DNA of 33,134 nucleotides from assembly GCA_903858185.1 (NCBI GenBank), contig CAIOHT010000110.1:1-33134 (forward strand), written 5' to 3'. The stretch comes from an uncultured Caulobacterales bacterium. GTDB lineage: Bacteria; Pseudomonadota; Alphaproteobacteria; Caulobacterales; Caulobacteraceae. The translations under genes were made by a program, and so were the position numbers. The notes beneath the pieces are model-generated. The model saw nothing but the letters and a program-made list of their open reading frames with translations. It did no database searches and was not told the DNA's origin. Positions 1 to 7,432 of the stretch are shown here, in pieces. Numbering within the stretch: the first letter of the stretch is position 1; every line of letters begins with the position of its first letter.

Positions 1-194
1 AGCATCTCTTCCTTGGCGCGGTTGGTGTAGGTGACGAAGCCGCGGTCGAAGATGTCCGACGCCCCCGGGATCGAGCAGATCGCTGCGGCGACGAGCCCGC
101 CGGTGCAGCTTTCCGCTGTCGTCACCCGCAGATGCCGCTCCCGCACCTCGTCGATCAGCAGGCGGGCGAGGGTTTCGACTTCAAGCGGGAACAT
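1..194 (-). CDS. pncC: CinA C-terminal / PncC-type nicotinamide-nucleotide amidohydrolase, 5' part only
   Basis: Reading leftwards from an ATG at 194-192 gives 64 codons with no stop before the window edge, so the 3' end of the gene is missing. Residues 27-33 read AESCTGG, followed by LVAAAI and then FVTYTNRAKEEM. This is the signature of the CinA C-terminal domain, which deamidates nicotinamide mononucleotide in NAD salvage. The Ser in ESCTGG is the expected nucleophile. The protein starts directly at this domain, so it looks like a stand-alone PncC without the N-terminal CinA domain, which is common in alphaproteobacteria. The gene is divergent from the membrane-fused synthase gene, with 83 bases between them. 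In several alphaproteobacteria it sits directly next to ispDF; here another gene lies between. The family call is firm; the full length cannot be judged. Confidence 0.85.
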   Translation of the reverse strand, partial: MFPLEVETLARLLIDEVRERHLRVTTAESCTGGLVAAAICSIPGASDIFDRGFVTYTNRAKEEM

Positions 195-277
195 GCCGAC
201 GGTCTCCGAAGGGTTGGTCAATTCTTAACGATACAGCCCAACATCCTGTACCTCCGACTGACAAGCCGATTCGAGCC

Positions 278-2521
278 ATGACAGACACGATCGAGGTCCC
301 CGCGACCCCTGCGGTCCGCACGCCCCCCATCTTCGTGGTGAGCGTCTTCACCAGCGCGGCGCTGGTGTTCATGGTCCAGCCGATGGTGGCCAAGCTGGTG
401 CTGCCGCTGCTCGGCGGATCGCCGGCGGTGTGGAACACCAGCATGGCCTTCTTCCAGATCGCCCTGCTGATCGGTTACGGCTACGCCCACTTCCTGCAGA
501 AGATTTCGTCGGTCCGGCGGCAGATCACGGTCCACATCACCGCCCTTGCCATCGCCGGGCTGACGCTGTTTCCGCTGAGCATTTCAGGGTTGGCAGGTGA
601 GCCGTCGTCCAACCATCCGGCGCTTTGGCTTCTGGCCGTGCTGGCGCTCTCGATCGGCCTGCCGTTCGCCATCCTGTCGGCGACGGCGCCGCTGGTGCAG
701 GCCTGGCACGCACGCGTGTTCCGCGGGCAGGGGGCCAGCGAGCCCTACAGCCTGTACGCCGCCAGCAACCTCGGCAGTCTTCTGGCGTTGCTCGCCTACC
801 CGATCATCATGGAGCCGCTGCTGACGCTGCACAGCCAGCGCTGGACCTGGAGCAGCGGCTACTGGGTGTTCGTGCTGATCCTCGCCTCGCTGGCCATCAT
901 GGTCTGGAAGCGATCAGAGATCCCGGCCGGCGAGTCGACCGCAGCGCCGGCCAAGACCACGCCGACACCGACCTGGCGCGAACGGGCGATCTGGGTGGCG
1001 CTGGCGGCGATCCCGTCCAGCCTCATGCTCGGCGTCACGGCCCACCTGGCCACGGATGTGGCCTCGGCGCCCTTCCTGTGGGTCGCGCCGCTGGCGCTCT
1101 ATCTGATCACCTTCATCATCGCCTTCCAGGTCAAGCCGCTGATCCCGACGAGCGGCGCCCTGACCTTCCAGGCGGCGGCCGTGGCTGCCTGCGCCGCGAC
1201 GCTGCAGTTCGGGGCCAACGCCATCGAGCTGCAGATCTTCGTTCATCTTGCCTGCTTCTTCCTCACCGCGCTGGTCTGCCACACGGCGCTCGTGGCGCGG
1301 CGACCGGACCCCGAGCACCTGACCGAGTTCTACCTCTGCATGTCGCTGGGCGGCGTGGTCGGCGGCTCGTTCAACGCCTTCCTCGCGCCGGTGATCTTCC
1401 GGACGGTGATCGAGTATCCGCTGATCCTGGCGCTCTCCTGCCTTGCGCGCCCATGGGGCAAGGGCAGGCTGACCTACTGGCAGATAAGCGTGATCGCCGT
1501 CGGCGTGCTGGCCGCCCTGGCCGCCGCTCTCGCGGTCAAGCAGCTCGGGCCGACGCTGTCGGTCAAGCTGGCTCTGGCCACGACCACGGTGGCGGTGTTC
1601 CTCGTGCGGGACCGGGCGCTGTTCATGCTGGCCCTGATGGTCACCCTGCTGTTCACCGCAAACGCCGTCGGTGACCGCGCCGACGTGATCCAGACCGATC
1701 GCAGCTTCTTCGGGGTCCTTCGTCAGACCCGGACGGAGGTCCCCGGCCTCGGCGGCGAGGTGCGAATGCTGGCCCATGGGACGACCCTTCACGGCGCCCA
1801 GGCCAAGGACCCGCGCTATCGCTGCCGGCCGCTGGTCTATTACGCGCCCGAAACACCGATCGGGCAGGTCTTCACCTCCTGGCAGGCCATGTCGCCGGCG
1901 CTACGCATCGGCGCGGTGGGCCTGGGGACTGGATCGGTGGCGGCCTACGTGCGGCCCCGGGATCACCTGACCTTCTTCGAGATTGATCCGCTGGTGGTGC
2001 GCATCGCCCATACCTCCGGCGACTTCGACTACACGACGAACTGCGCCAAGGGACTGGTTGATTTCGTCCTCGGCGACGCACGCCTGACGCTGGAAAAGCA
2101 ACCGGCGGATGCCTTCGACATCCTGCTGATCGACGCCTTCTCGTCGGACTCGGTGCCGGCGCATCTGCTGACGGTCGAGGCGGTGAAGGGATACCTGACC
2201 CGCCTCAAGCCGAACGGCGTGCTGATCCTGCACCTGTCGAACCGGAACCTGGAACTGCGCGCGCCGGCCATGGCGGTGGCGCAGGCCGCCGGCGGCTACG
2301 CCCTGCTGCAACGTCACAACAAGGACTGGAACACGCCGAACATGTGGGAGTCCTCCGAGGACGCCCTGATCATCGGCAGGTCCGCCGCGGCGCTGGCTCC
2401 CTGGGAAGCCGACGAGCGCTGGCAGAAGTCCGACCCGACGCGCTCGCGGCCGTGGACTGATGACTACACCAACCTGGTCGGCGCGCTGATCGGGCGGGTG
2501 AAGGAGCGGCTGGACGAATAG
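278..2521 (+). CDS. Fused MFS-like membrane / spermidine-synthase-like protein
   Basis: This 747-residue protein has two parts. The first roughly 500 residues are mostly hydrophobic helices (for example around 19-45, 55-75, 85-105 and 120-140), resembling the membrane part of proteins annotated as fused MFS/spermidine synthase. The last 240 residues carry a Rossmann-type nucleotide-binding fold: a glycine loop GAVGLGTGS from residue 545, the acidic strand end FFEID at 566-570, LGDARLTL, and DAFSSDSVP from residue 619. These match the polyamine aminopropyltransferase superfamily, which transfers an aminopropyl group from decarboxylated S-adenosylmethionine. The usual catalytic DxTDP-type motif is replaced by DAFSSDSVP, as is common in membrane-fused members, so the substrate is uncertain. 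The protein should lie in the inner membrane with a cytoplasmic catalytic domain. It is a single-gene unit ending just before a REP-like element. Confidence 0.8.
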   Translation: MTDTIEVPATPAVRTPPIFVVSVFTSAALVFMVQPMVAKLVLPLLGGSPAVWNTSMAFFQIALLIGYGYAHFLQKISSVRRQITVHITALAIAGLTLFPLSISGLAGEPSSNHPALWLLAVLALSIGLPFAILSATAPLVQAWHARVFRGQGASEPYSLYAASNLGSLLALLAYPIIMEPLLTLHSQRWTWSSGYWVFVLILASLAIMVWKRSEIPAGESTAAPAKTTPTPTWRERAIWVALAAIPSSLMLGVTAHLATDVASAPFLWVAPLALYLITFIIAFQVKPLIPTSGALTFQAAAVAACAATLQFGANAIELQIFVHLACFFLTALVCHTALVARRPDPEHLTEFYLCMSLGGVVGGSFNAFLAPVIFRTVIEYPLILALSCLARPWGKGRLTYWQISVIAVGVLAALAAALAVKQLGPTLSVKLALATTTVAVFLVRDRALFMLALMVTLLFTANAVGDRADVIQTDRSFFGVLRQTRTEVPGLGGEVRMLAHGTTLHGAQAKDPRYRCRPLVYYAPETPIGQVFTSWQAMSPALRIGAVGLGTGSVAAYVRPRDHLTFFEIDPLVVRIAHTSGDFDYTTNCAKGLVDFVLGDARLTLEKQPADAFDILLIDAFSSDSVPAHLLTVEAVKGYLTRLKPNGVLILHLSNRNLELRAPAMAVAQAAGGYALLQRHNKDWNTPNMWESSEDALIIGRSAAALAPWEADERWQKSDPTRSRPWTDDYTNLVGALIGRVKERLDE

Positions 2522-2526
2522 GCGGC

Positions 2527-2603
2527 GGGGACATGTACCGAAGGTACGTGTCCCCTAAACCCGCGTCTCGATCGGGGGACACGTACCTGCGGTACATGTC
2601 CCC
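2527..2603. repeat. REP-like pair of hairpins in inverted orientation (BIME-like)
   Basis: Two 29-base hairpins, 2527-2555 and 2575-2603, each have 13-base arms beginning GGGGACA and ending TGTCCCC around a three-base loop, with one G-T wobble in the stem. The second unit is the reverse complement of the first at 28 of 29 positions; only the loop differs (GAA versus GCA on the same strand). The 19-base spacer is 2556-2574. The element lies between the converging ends of the fused synthase gene and ispDF, only a few bases from both stop codons. It could therefore act as a two-way transcription end or as an mRNA 3' stabiliser. The layout is that of REP/BIME elements mobilised by RAYT transposases. 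No RAYT gene is present in this window. Confidence 0.85.
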
Positions 2604-2605
2604 AT

Positions 2606-3742
2606 CTAAAGCTCGACCGTGGCCACCGCCTGGGCCGCGAGGCCCTCGCCGCGACCCGTGAAGCCCATGCCCTCGGTGGTGGTGGCCTTGACGCTGACCC
2701 GGTCCAGCGCAAGGCTCAGAATCTCCGCCAGTCGCTCGCGCATCGCCTGGCGGTGCGGTTTGATCTTCGGCCGCTCGCAGATAAGGGTCACGTCGACATT
2801 GATGATCCGCCCGCCCTTCGCCGTGATGAGCGAGGCTGCGTGCTGCAGGAACAGGTCCGAGGAGGCCCCCTTCCATTTCGGATCGGTCGGCGGGAAGTGG
2901 TCGCCGATGTCGCCCTCGCCGATGGCGCCCAGCAGGGCGTCGGTCAGGGCGTGCAGGCCGGCGTCGGCGTCGGAATGGCCGACCAGGGTCTGGTCATGGT
3001 CGATACGCACGCCACAGAGCCAGACGGCGTCGCCAGGCCCCCAGCGGTGGGCGTCGAAACCCTGACCCATCCGGATGTCGCGGGCCCCGCCCGCCAGCCG
3101 TTCGGCCATGTCGAAGTCCTCCGGGAAGGTCAGTTTCAGCAGGCGCGGGTCGCCGGCCGCCAGGGCGACACGACCGCCGTGCGCCTCGATGACCTGGGCG
3201 TCGTCGGTGGGCTCGCCGCCGGTCCAGCCCGCGTAGGCGGCCAGCAGGCGATCACGCCGGAACGCCTGCGGCGTCTGGGCGCGCCAGAGACCCTCGCGCG
3301 GCGTCGTGGTCAGGCCCGCCGGGCCATCGCGCTTGAGGGTGTCCGCGACGGGCAGGGCGGGGATGGCTCCATCCGAGTCGATCAGGGCGACCAGCAGGCT
3401 ACGCACGTGCGCGGCCGTGACGAACGGGCGGGCCGCGTCATGCACCAGCACGGGCTCGTCGGCGGGGCCGGTGATTGTCTTGAGACCTGCCTGGACGGAC
3501 AGGGCGCGGGTGGCGCCGCCACGCACCGTGCGCCAGCCTGTCAGTCCTGACAGGGTGTCCGCCGCCAGCGGCTCGCCGCCCTCGCTGACGACGATGACCA
3601 TCTCCCGCGCGCCGGCGGCCAGCAGGGCTTCGACGGACCATCGTAGCACCGGCTTGCCGGCGACGGCGCGCCACTGTTTGGCGAGGCCCGGACCGGCGCG
3701 GGTTCCGCCGCCGGCGGCGACGATGACGGCTGAAAAACTCAT
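2606..3742 (-). CDS. ispDF: Bifunctional IspD/IspF of the MEP isoprenoid pathway
   Basis: The 378-residue protein joins two enzymes of the methylerythritol phosphate pathway. Residues 1 to about 215 are the cytidylyltransferase IspD, with the N-terminal nucleotide loop VAAGGGTRAGPGLAKQW and the motif HDAARPFV. From about residue 220 follows IspF, the cyclodiphosphate synthase, with the metal motif GFDAHRW, HSDADAGLHALTDALLGA, and GDIGDHFPPTDPKWKG. The fused form is typical of alphaproteobacteria, and the length fits. The start ATG at 3742 is directly followed by SFSAVIVAAGGG, the expected beginning of the IspD fold. The gene diverges from dus across about 90 bases and converges on the fused synthase gene, from which the REP-like pair separates it. 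Both active sites appear complete. Confidence 0.96.
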   Translation of the reverse strand: MSFSAVIVAAGGGTRAGPGLAKQWRAVAGKPVLRWSVEALLAAGAREMVIVVSEGGEPLAADTLSGLTGWRTVRGGATRALSVQAGLKTITGPADEPVLVHDAARPFVTAAHVRSLLVALIDSDGAIPALPVADTLKRDGPAGLTTTPREGLWRAQTPQAFRRDRLLAAYAGWTGGEPTDDAQVIEAHGGRVALAAGDPRLLKLTFPEDFDMAERLAGGARDIRMGQGFDAHRWGPGDAVWLCGVRIDHDQTLVGHSDADAGLHALTDALLGAIGEGDIGDHFPPTDPKWKGASSDLFLQHAASLITAKGGRIINVDVTLICERPKIKPHRQAMRERLAEILSLALDRVSVKATTTEGMGFTGRGEGLAAQAVATVEL

Positions 3743-3832
3743 GCACCCTGTCTAGGGCGAGGCTGCGTCAGTTCCAACCTTTACTGCACCGCACAATATG
3801 CCTAAAAAGACAGCGTTCGGGGTGATTATAGA

Positions 3833-4840
3833 ATGAGCAAAATGCTCGCAATCGGAGACGTGGAAGTGCCCGGGCGCGTGTGGATCGCGCCGATGACGGG
3901 GATTTCCGACCTTCCTTTCCGCAAGGCCGCAGGGCGGCTGGGCGCGGCCTATGCCGCGACGGAGATGGTCGCCTGCGCCGAGTTTGCGCGCGCCCGGCCT
4001 GATGTGGTGCGCCGCGCCGCAATCGGCGACGGCCATCCGCTGATGGTTGTCCAGCTGGTCGGCCGCGAGGCCCGGTGGATCGCGGAAGGCGCGCGGCTTG
4101 CGCAAGCGGCGGGCGCCCATGTCATCGACCTGAACTTTGGCTGTCCGGCGCGCGAGGTGACAGGCATCCAGTCAGGGTCGGCGCTTATGCGGGATCTCGA
4201 CCTGGCCGAGTCACTCGTCGCCGCCGCGGTCGAGGCCGTGGATGTTCCGATCACCGTGAAGATGCGGCTGGGCTGGGATGACGCCACGCGAAACGCGCCG
4301 GAGTTCGCCCGCAGGGCCGAGGCGGTCGGGGCGAAGGCGCTGACCGTCCACGGCCGGACCCGGTGCCAGTTCTACAAGGGCGCCGCCGACTGGCGCGCGG
4401 TTCGGGCGGTGAAGGACGCGGTGAGCCTGCCGGTCATCGTCAACGGCGACATTGTCGACGGCGCCAGTGCGGCCAGGGCCCTGGAACAGTCCGGCGCCGA
4501 TGGCGTGATGGTCGGTCGCGGCGTGCTGGGCCGGCCGTGGATCGCCCGCGCCATCGAGGCGCAGCTGCAGGGCGCGACTGACGCCGAGCCGCCGCTGGCC
4601 GAGCGCCTGGAGATCGTGCTCGACCATTTCCGCGACAGTCTGGCCTTCTACGGCGAGCGGCTGGGCCTGCGGATGTTCCGCAAGCATCTGGCCGCCTACG
4701 TCGAAAACGCGCCTGCGCCGGCCGCTGCCGAGGCGCGTCGCGAGGCGAGGGCCAGGCTGTGTCGTCTCGACGACCCGGCCGCGGTCGAGGCCGCGCTCGT
4801 CGCGCTCTGGTCGGGTGAGCCCGGGAGGCTCGCGGCATGA
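3833..4840 (+). CDS. dusB: tRNA-dihydrouridine synthase (NifR3/DusB type)
   Basis: This 335-residue flavoenzyme reduces uridines in the D-loop of tRNA, using FMN and NAD(P)H. The TIM-barrel motifs are in order: APMTGISDLPFRKAA from residue 19, NFGCPAREVTGIQSG with the catalytic Cys104, KMRLGWDD, the FMN-phosphate region HGRTRCQFYKG, NGDI, and GVMVGRG. Dus genes were first named nifR3 because they precede ntrB in alphaproteobacteria, exactly as here. The stop codon overlaps the ntrB start (ATGA at 4837-4840), so the two are translationally coupled. No strong ribosome binding site precedes the ATG; the leader is locally AT-rich compared with its surroundings. This is probably the first gene of the dus-ntrB-ntrC transcript. 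Confidence 0.95.
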   Translation: MSKMLAIGDVEVPGRVWIAPMTGISDLPFRKAAGRLGAAYAATEMVACAEFARARPDVVRRAAIGDGHPLMVVQLVGREARWIAEGARLAQAAGAHVIDLNFGCPAREVTGIQSGSALMRDLDLAESLVAAAVEAVDVPITVKMRLGWDDATRNAPEFARRAEAVGAKALTVHGRTRCQFYKGAADWRAVRAVKDAVSLPVIVNGDIVDGASAARALEQSGADGVMVGRGVLGRPWIARAIEAQLQGATDAEPPLAERLEIVLDHFRDSLAFYGERLGLRMFRKHLAAYVENAPAPAAAEARREARARLCRLDDPAAVEAALVALWSGEPGRLAA

Positions 4841-5946
4841 CCAGTCGCCTGTCGCATATGAGCGGGACGACCGGCAATGCGCTCAAGGCCGCCGCCTTTG
4901 ACCTTAGCCCGGAGCCGGCCCTGCTGATCGGCGCGGACGGCGCGCTGGCCGCCGCCAACGAGGCCGCCGAGGCCTTGTTCGGCCAGGGACTGGGTCTGCT
5001 GTCACGCGGTCGGATCAGCGGCGTGTTGCCGGCGACATCACCGTTGATGGCGTTGCTGACGCGGGCGGTGGACGAGGGCGTGCGGGTGCGTGAGCACGGT
5101 GTGGACATCGCCCTGTTCGGGCATCCGGGCTTCGAGGCCGATGTCGCCGCCTCGCCGCTGCCGGACGGCGCGGTGCTGCTGACCCTGCATGTGCGCGGCG
5201 CCCTCGGGGCGGACCGAGCCGCTGACCCCGCCGGCCTGCGTTCGGTCGTCGGCCTCGGTCGCATGCTGGCCCACGAGATCAAGAACCCGCTCGCCGGCAT
5301 TCGCGGCGCAGCGCAGTTGCTCAAGACCGGCGCAGCCGCTGAGGACCAGCCGCTGGCCCAGCTGATCGTCGACGAGACCGAGCGGATCCGCAGGCTTGTC
5401 GACCGGATGGAGGCCTTCTCCGATGACGCGCCGCCAGAGCGCGAGGCCGTCAACATCCACAGCGTGCTCGACCGTGTCCGGGCGCTGGTCGCCAATGGCG
5501 CGGCCGAGGACCTGCGGCTCAAGGAACGCTACGACCCGTCGCTGCCGCCGACCTGGGGCGATGAAGACCTGCTGATCCAGATCTTCCTCAACCTGGTCAA
5601 GAACGCCGCCGAGGCCGCCCACATGCGCGGCGACGGCGACGGGGAAATCATCATGTCGACCGCCTGGCGGCCCGGTGTGAAGGTCCGCGGTGCGGACGGC
5701 AAGCTCCTCAAGGGCGCGCCGCTCGAGGTGCGCATCCAGGACAACGGGCCGGGCGTGTCGCCGCTGATGCGCGATCATCTGTTCCAGCCCTTTGTCACTT
5801 CCAAGACCTTCGGCGCCGGCCTCGGCCTGGCCCTCGTCGCCAAGCTGGTTGCCGGTCACGGCGGCCTCATCGATTTCGAGTCCGAGCCCGGCAGGACGGT
5901 TTTCCGCGTCCTGCTGCCCGTGGCTCCCTCCGGGACCCCAGAATGA
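4837..5946 (+). CDS. ntrB: Nitrogen regulation sensor histidine kinase NtrB
   Basis: NtrB is the soluble kinase/phosphatase that sets NtrC phosphorylation, normally under control of the PII protein. The 369-residue protein has an N-terminal PAS-like domain (about 20-120), a dimerisation/phosphoacceptor helix with [16 protein letters not shown] (His146), and a GHKL ATPase with N-box [11 protein letters not shown]1 QDNGPGVSP and G2 GAGLGLALV. There are no membrane segments. The start ATG at 4837 overlaps the dus stop. A second in-frame ATG at 4858 is possible and would remove seven residues. The ntrB stop overlaps the ntrC start by four bases, matching the pairing of kinase and regulator. Confidence 0.96.
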   Translation: MTSRLSHMSGTTGNALKAAAFDLSPEPALLIGADGALAAANEAAEALFGQGLGLLSRGRISGVLPATSPLMALLTRAVDEGVRVREHGVDIALFGHPGFEADVAASPLPDGAVLLTLHVRGALGADRAADPAGLRSVVGLGRMLAHEIKNPLAGIRGAAQLLKTGAAAEDQPLAQLIVDETERIRRLVDRMEAFSDDAPPEREAVNIHSVLDRVRALVANGAAEDLRLKERYDPSLPPTWGDEDLLIQIFLNLVKNAAEAAHMRGDGDGEIIMSTAWRPGVKVRGADGKLLKGAPLEVRIQDNGPGVSPLMRDHLFQPFVTSKTFGAGLGLALVAKLVAGHGGLIDFESEPGRTVFRVLLPVAPSGTPE

Positions 5947-7361
5947 ACCCCGCCACCAAGAAGATCCTCATCGCCGACGACGACAGTTCGGTGCGTCTTG
6001 TCCTGAGTCAGGCCTTCACGCGCCTCGGCTATCAGGTGCGGGCCACCGGCAATGCCGCGACCCTGCTGAAATGGGTCCAGGAAGGCGAGGGCGACCTGAT
6101 CCTCACCGACGTGATGATGCCGGACGAGAATGTGTTCAACGTCCTGCCCAAGATCCGCAAGGAACGCCCCAAGCTGCCGATCATCGTGATGAGCGCGCAG
6201 AACACCCTGCTGACAGCGGTCAATGCCGCCGACGCCGGGGCGTTCGAATACCTCTCCAAGCCGTTCGACCTCGACGACGTCACCGCCGCCGCCCGTCGCG
6301 CCCTGTCGCGGCCGACGGACAGCGAGGCGGCGAAGGCCCAGGCCCGGGCGATGAAGGACGAGCGGCTGCCGCTGATCGGCCGATCGGCGCCGATGCAGGA
6401 GGTCTATCGCACCGTCGCGCGGTTGGTCGGCGCGGACCTGAAGGTGCTCATCCTGGGCGAATCCGGCACCGGCAAGGAGCTCGTCGCCCGCGCGCTGCAC
6501 GATCTGGGGCGTCGCCGTGACGGCAAGTTCGTGGTCATCAACCTGGCGGCCGTGCCGCGCGAGCGCGTCGAAACCGAGCTGTTCGGACGCGGCGAAGGCG
6601 ATCTGGGCAAGCTGGTCGAGGCCGACGCCGGCACGCTGTTCCTCGACGAGATCGGCGACATGCCGCTCGACGCCCAGAGCCGACTGTTGCGCGTCATCGA
6701 CGGCGCCGAACCGGCGATCAATCCGCGCACCGGCCGGGCGCCGAACGTGAGGATCATCGCCGCCACCAATCGCGACTTGCGTGGCCTGATCCAGCAGGGC
6801 CTGTTCCGCGAGGATCTGTTCTTCCGCCTGAACGAGGCGCCCGTCCGCCTGCCGCCGCTGCGGGACCGGGTCGAGGACATTCCCGATCTCGCCCGCTCCT
6901 TCCTGTTGCGCGCTGCCCGTGAAGGTCTGCCGTCCAAGACCATCGACCAGTCGGCGCTGGAGCGGATGAAGACCCACGACTGGCCGGGCAATGTGCGCGA
7001 GCTGGAAAATCTCGTGCGCCGCGTCTGCGCCCTCTACGGCGAAGACCAGATCACGGCGCGGATCATCGAGCGCGAACTCCAGGACCCGGCCCCGGTGGTC
7101 GGGGAGGGCGGCCCCCTGACGCTGTCCCAGCTGGTCGAACGTCACCTGGCCAGCCATTTCGCTGACCAGCCCGATGGTGTGCCGGCGGCGGGGCTGTACG
7201 ACCGCGTGCTGGAAGAGGTCGAGAGGCCGCTGATCCAGCTGACCCTGGCGGCGACGCGCGGCAACCAGGTTCGCGCAGCCGAGATTCTCGGTCTGAACCG
7301 CAACACCCTGCGCAAGAAGATCCAGGATCTCGGCGTCGAGATGGCCCGCGGCAAGCGCTGA
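5943..7361 (+). CDS. ntrC: Response regulator NtrC, lacking the GAFTGA loop
   Basis: This 472-residue regulator has a receiver domain with phosphoacceptor Asp56 (LILTDVMMP) and Lys106 (LSKPFD), an AAA+ domain with Walker A GESGTGKE at 172-179 and Walker [10 protein letters not shown] (Asp235), and a C-terminal Fis-type helix-turn-helix ending [16 protein letters not shown]. The segment between ELFG (212-215) and Walker B is only [15 protein letters not shown]. The GAFTGA loop that canonical NtrC uses to contact sigma54 is deleted. Rhodobacter capsulatus NtrC also lacks this loop and works with the housekeeping RNA polymerase, so this NtrC probably does not remodel sigma54. It should control nitrogen-assimilation genes in response to NtrB. 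The Walker motifs are intact, so ATP binding is probably kept. Confidence 0.95.
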   Translation: MNPATKKILIADDDSSVRLVLSQAFTRLGYQVRATGNAATLLKWVQEGEGDLILTDVMMPDENVFNVLPKIRKERPKLPIIVMSAQNTLLTAVNAADAGAFEYLSKPFDLDDVTAAARRALSRPTDSEAAKAQARAMKDERLPLIGRSAPMQEVYRTVARLVGADLKVLILGESGTGKELVARALHDLGRRRDGKFVVINLAAVPRERVETELFGRGEGDLGKLVEADAGTLFLDEIGDMPLDAQSRLLRVIDGAEPAINPRTGRAPNVRIIAATNRDLRGLIQQGLFREDLFFRLNEAPVRLPPLRDRVEDIPDLARSFLLRAAREGLPSKTIDQSALERMKTHDWPGNVRELENLVRRVCALYGEDQITARIIERELQDPAPVVGEGGPLTLSQLVERHLASHFADQPDGVPAAGLYDRVLEEVERPLIQLTLAATRGNQVRAAEILGLNRNTLRKKIQDLGVEMARGKR

Positions 7362-7384
7362 ACCACCCCGCCTGTCTCGTGACA

Positions 7385-7400
7385 GCAACAAGGCTGTTGC
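7385..7400. promoter_or_regulatory. Palindrome with CAA-N5-TTG core in the ntrC-ntrY gap (possible NtrX site)
   Basis: The 71-base ntrC-ntrY gap is the only sizeable one in the dus-to-dat run. It holds a perfect six-base inverted repeat, GCAACA AGGC TGTTGC. Within it lies CAA-GGCTG-TTG at 7389-7399. From memory, Brucella NtrX is reported to bind a CAA-N3-5-TTG palindrome in front of its own operon, so autoregulation of ntrY-ntrX here is plausible. The same repeat followed by AATTT could instead be a weak terminator-like hairpin for the ntrC transcript. The assignment rests on motif similarity only. Confidence 0.45.
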
Positions 7401-7432
7401 AATTTGAGCGCAGCTGGCCCTAGGCTGCGGGT

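Noticed and set aside
3743..3832. NtrC-type or sigma54 promoter in the ispDF-dus gap
   Set aside because: GCAC segments are present but neither the NtrC dyad nor the TGGCAC-N5-TTGC pattern is met.
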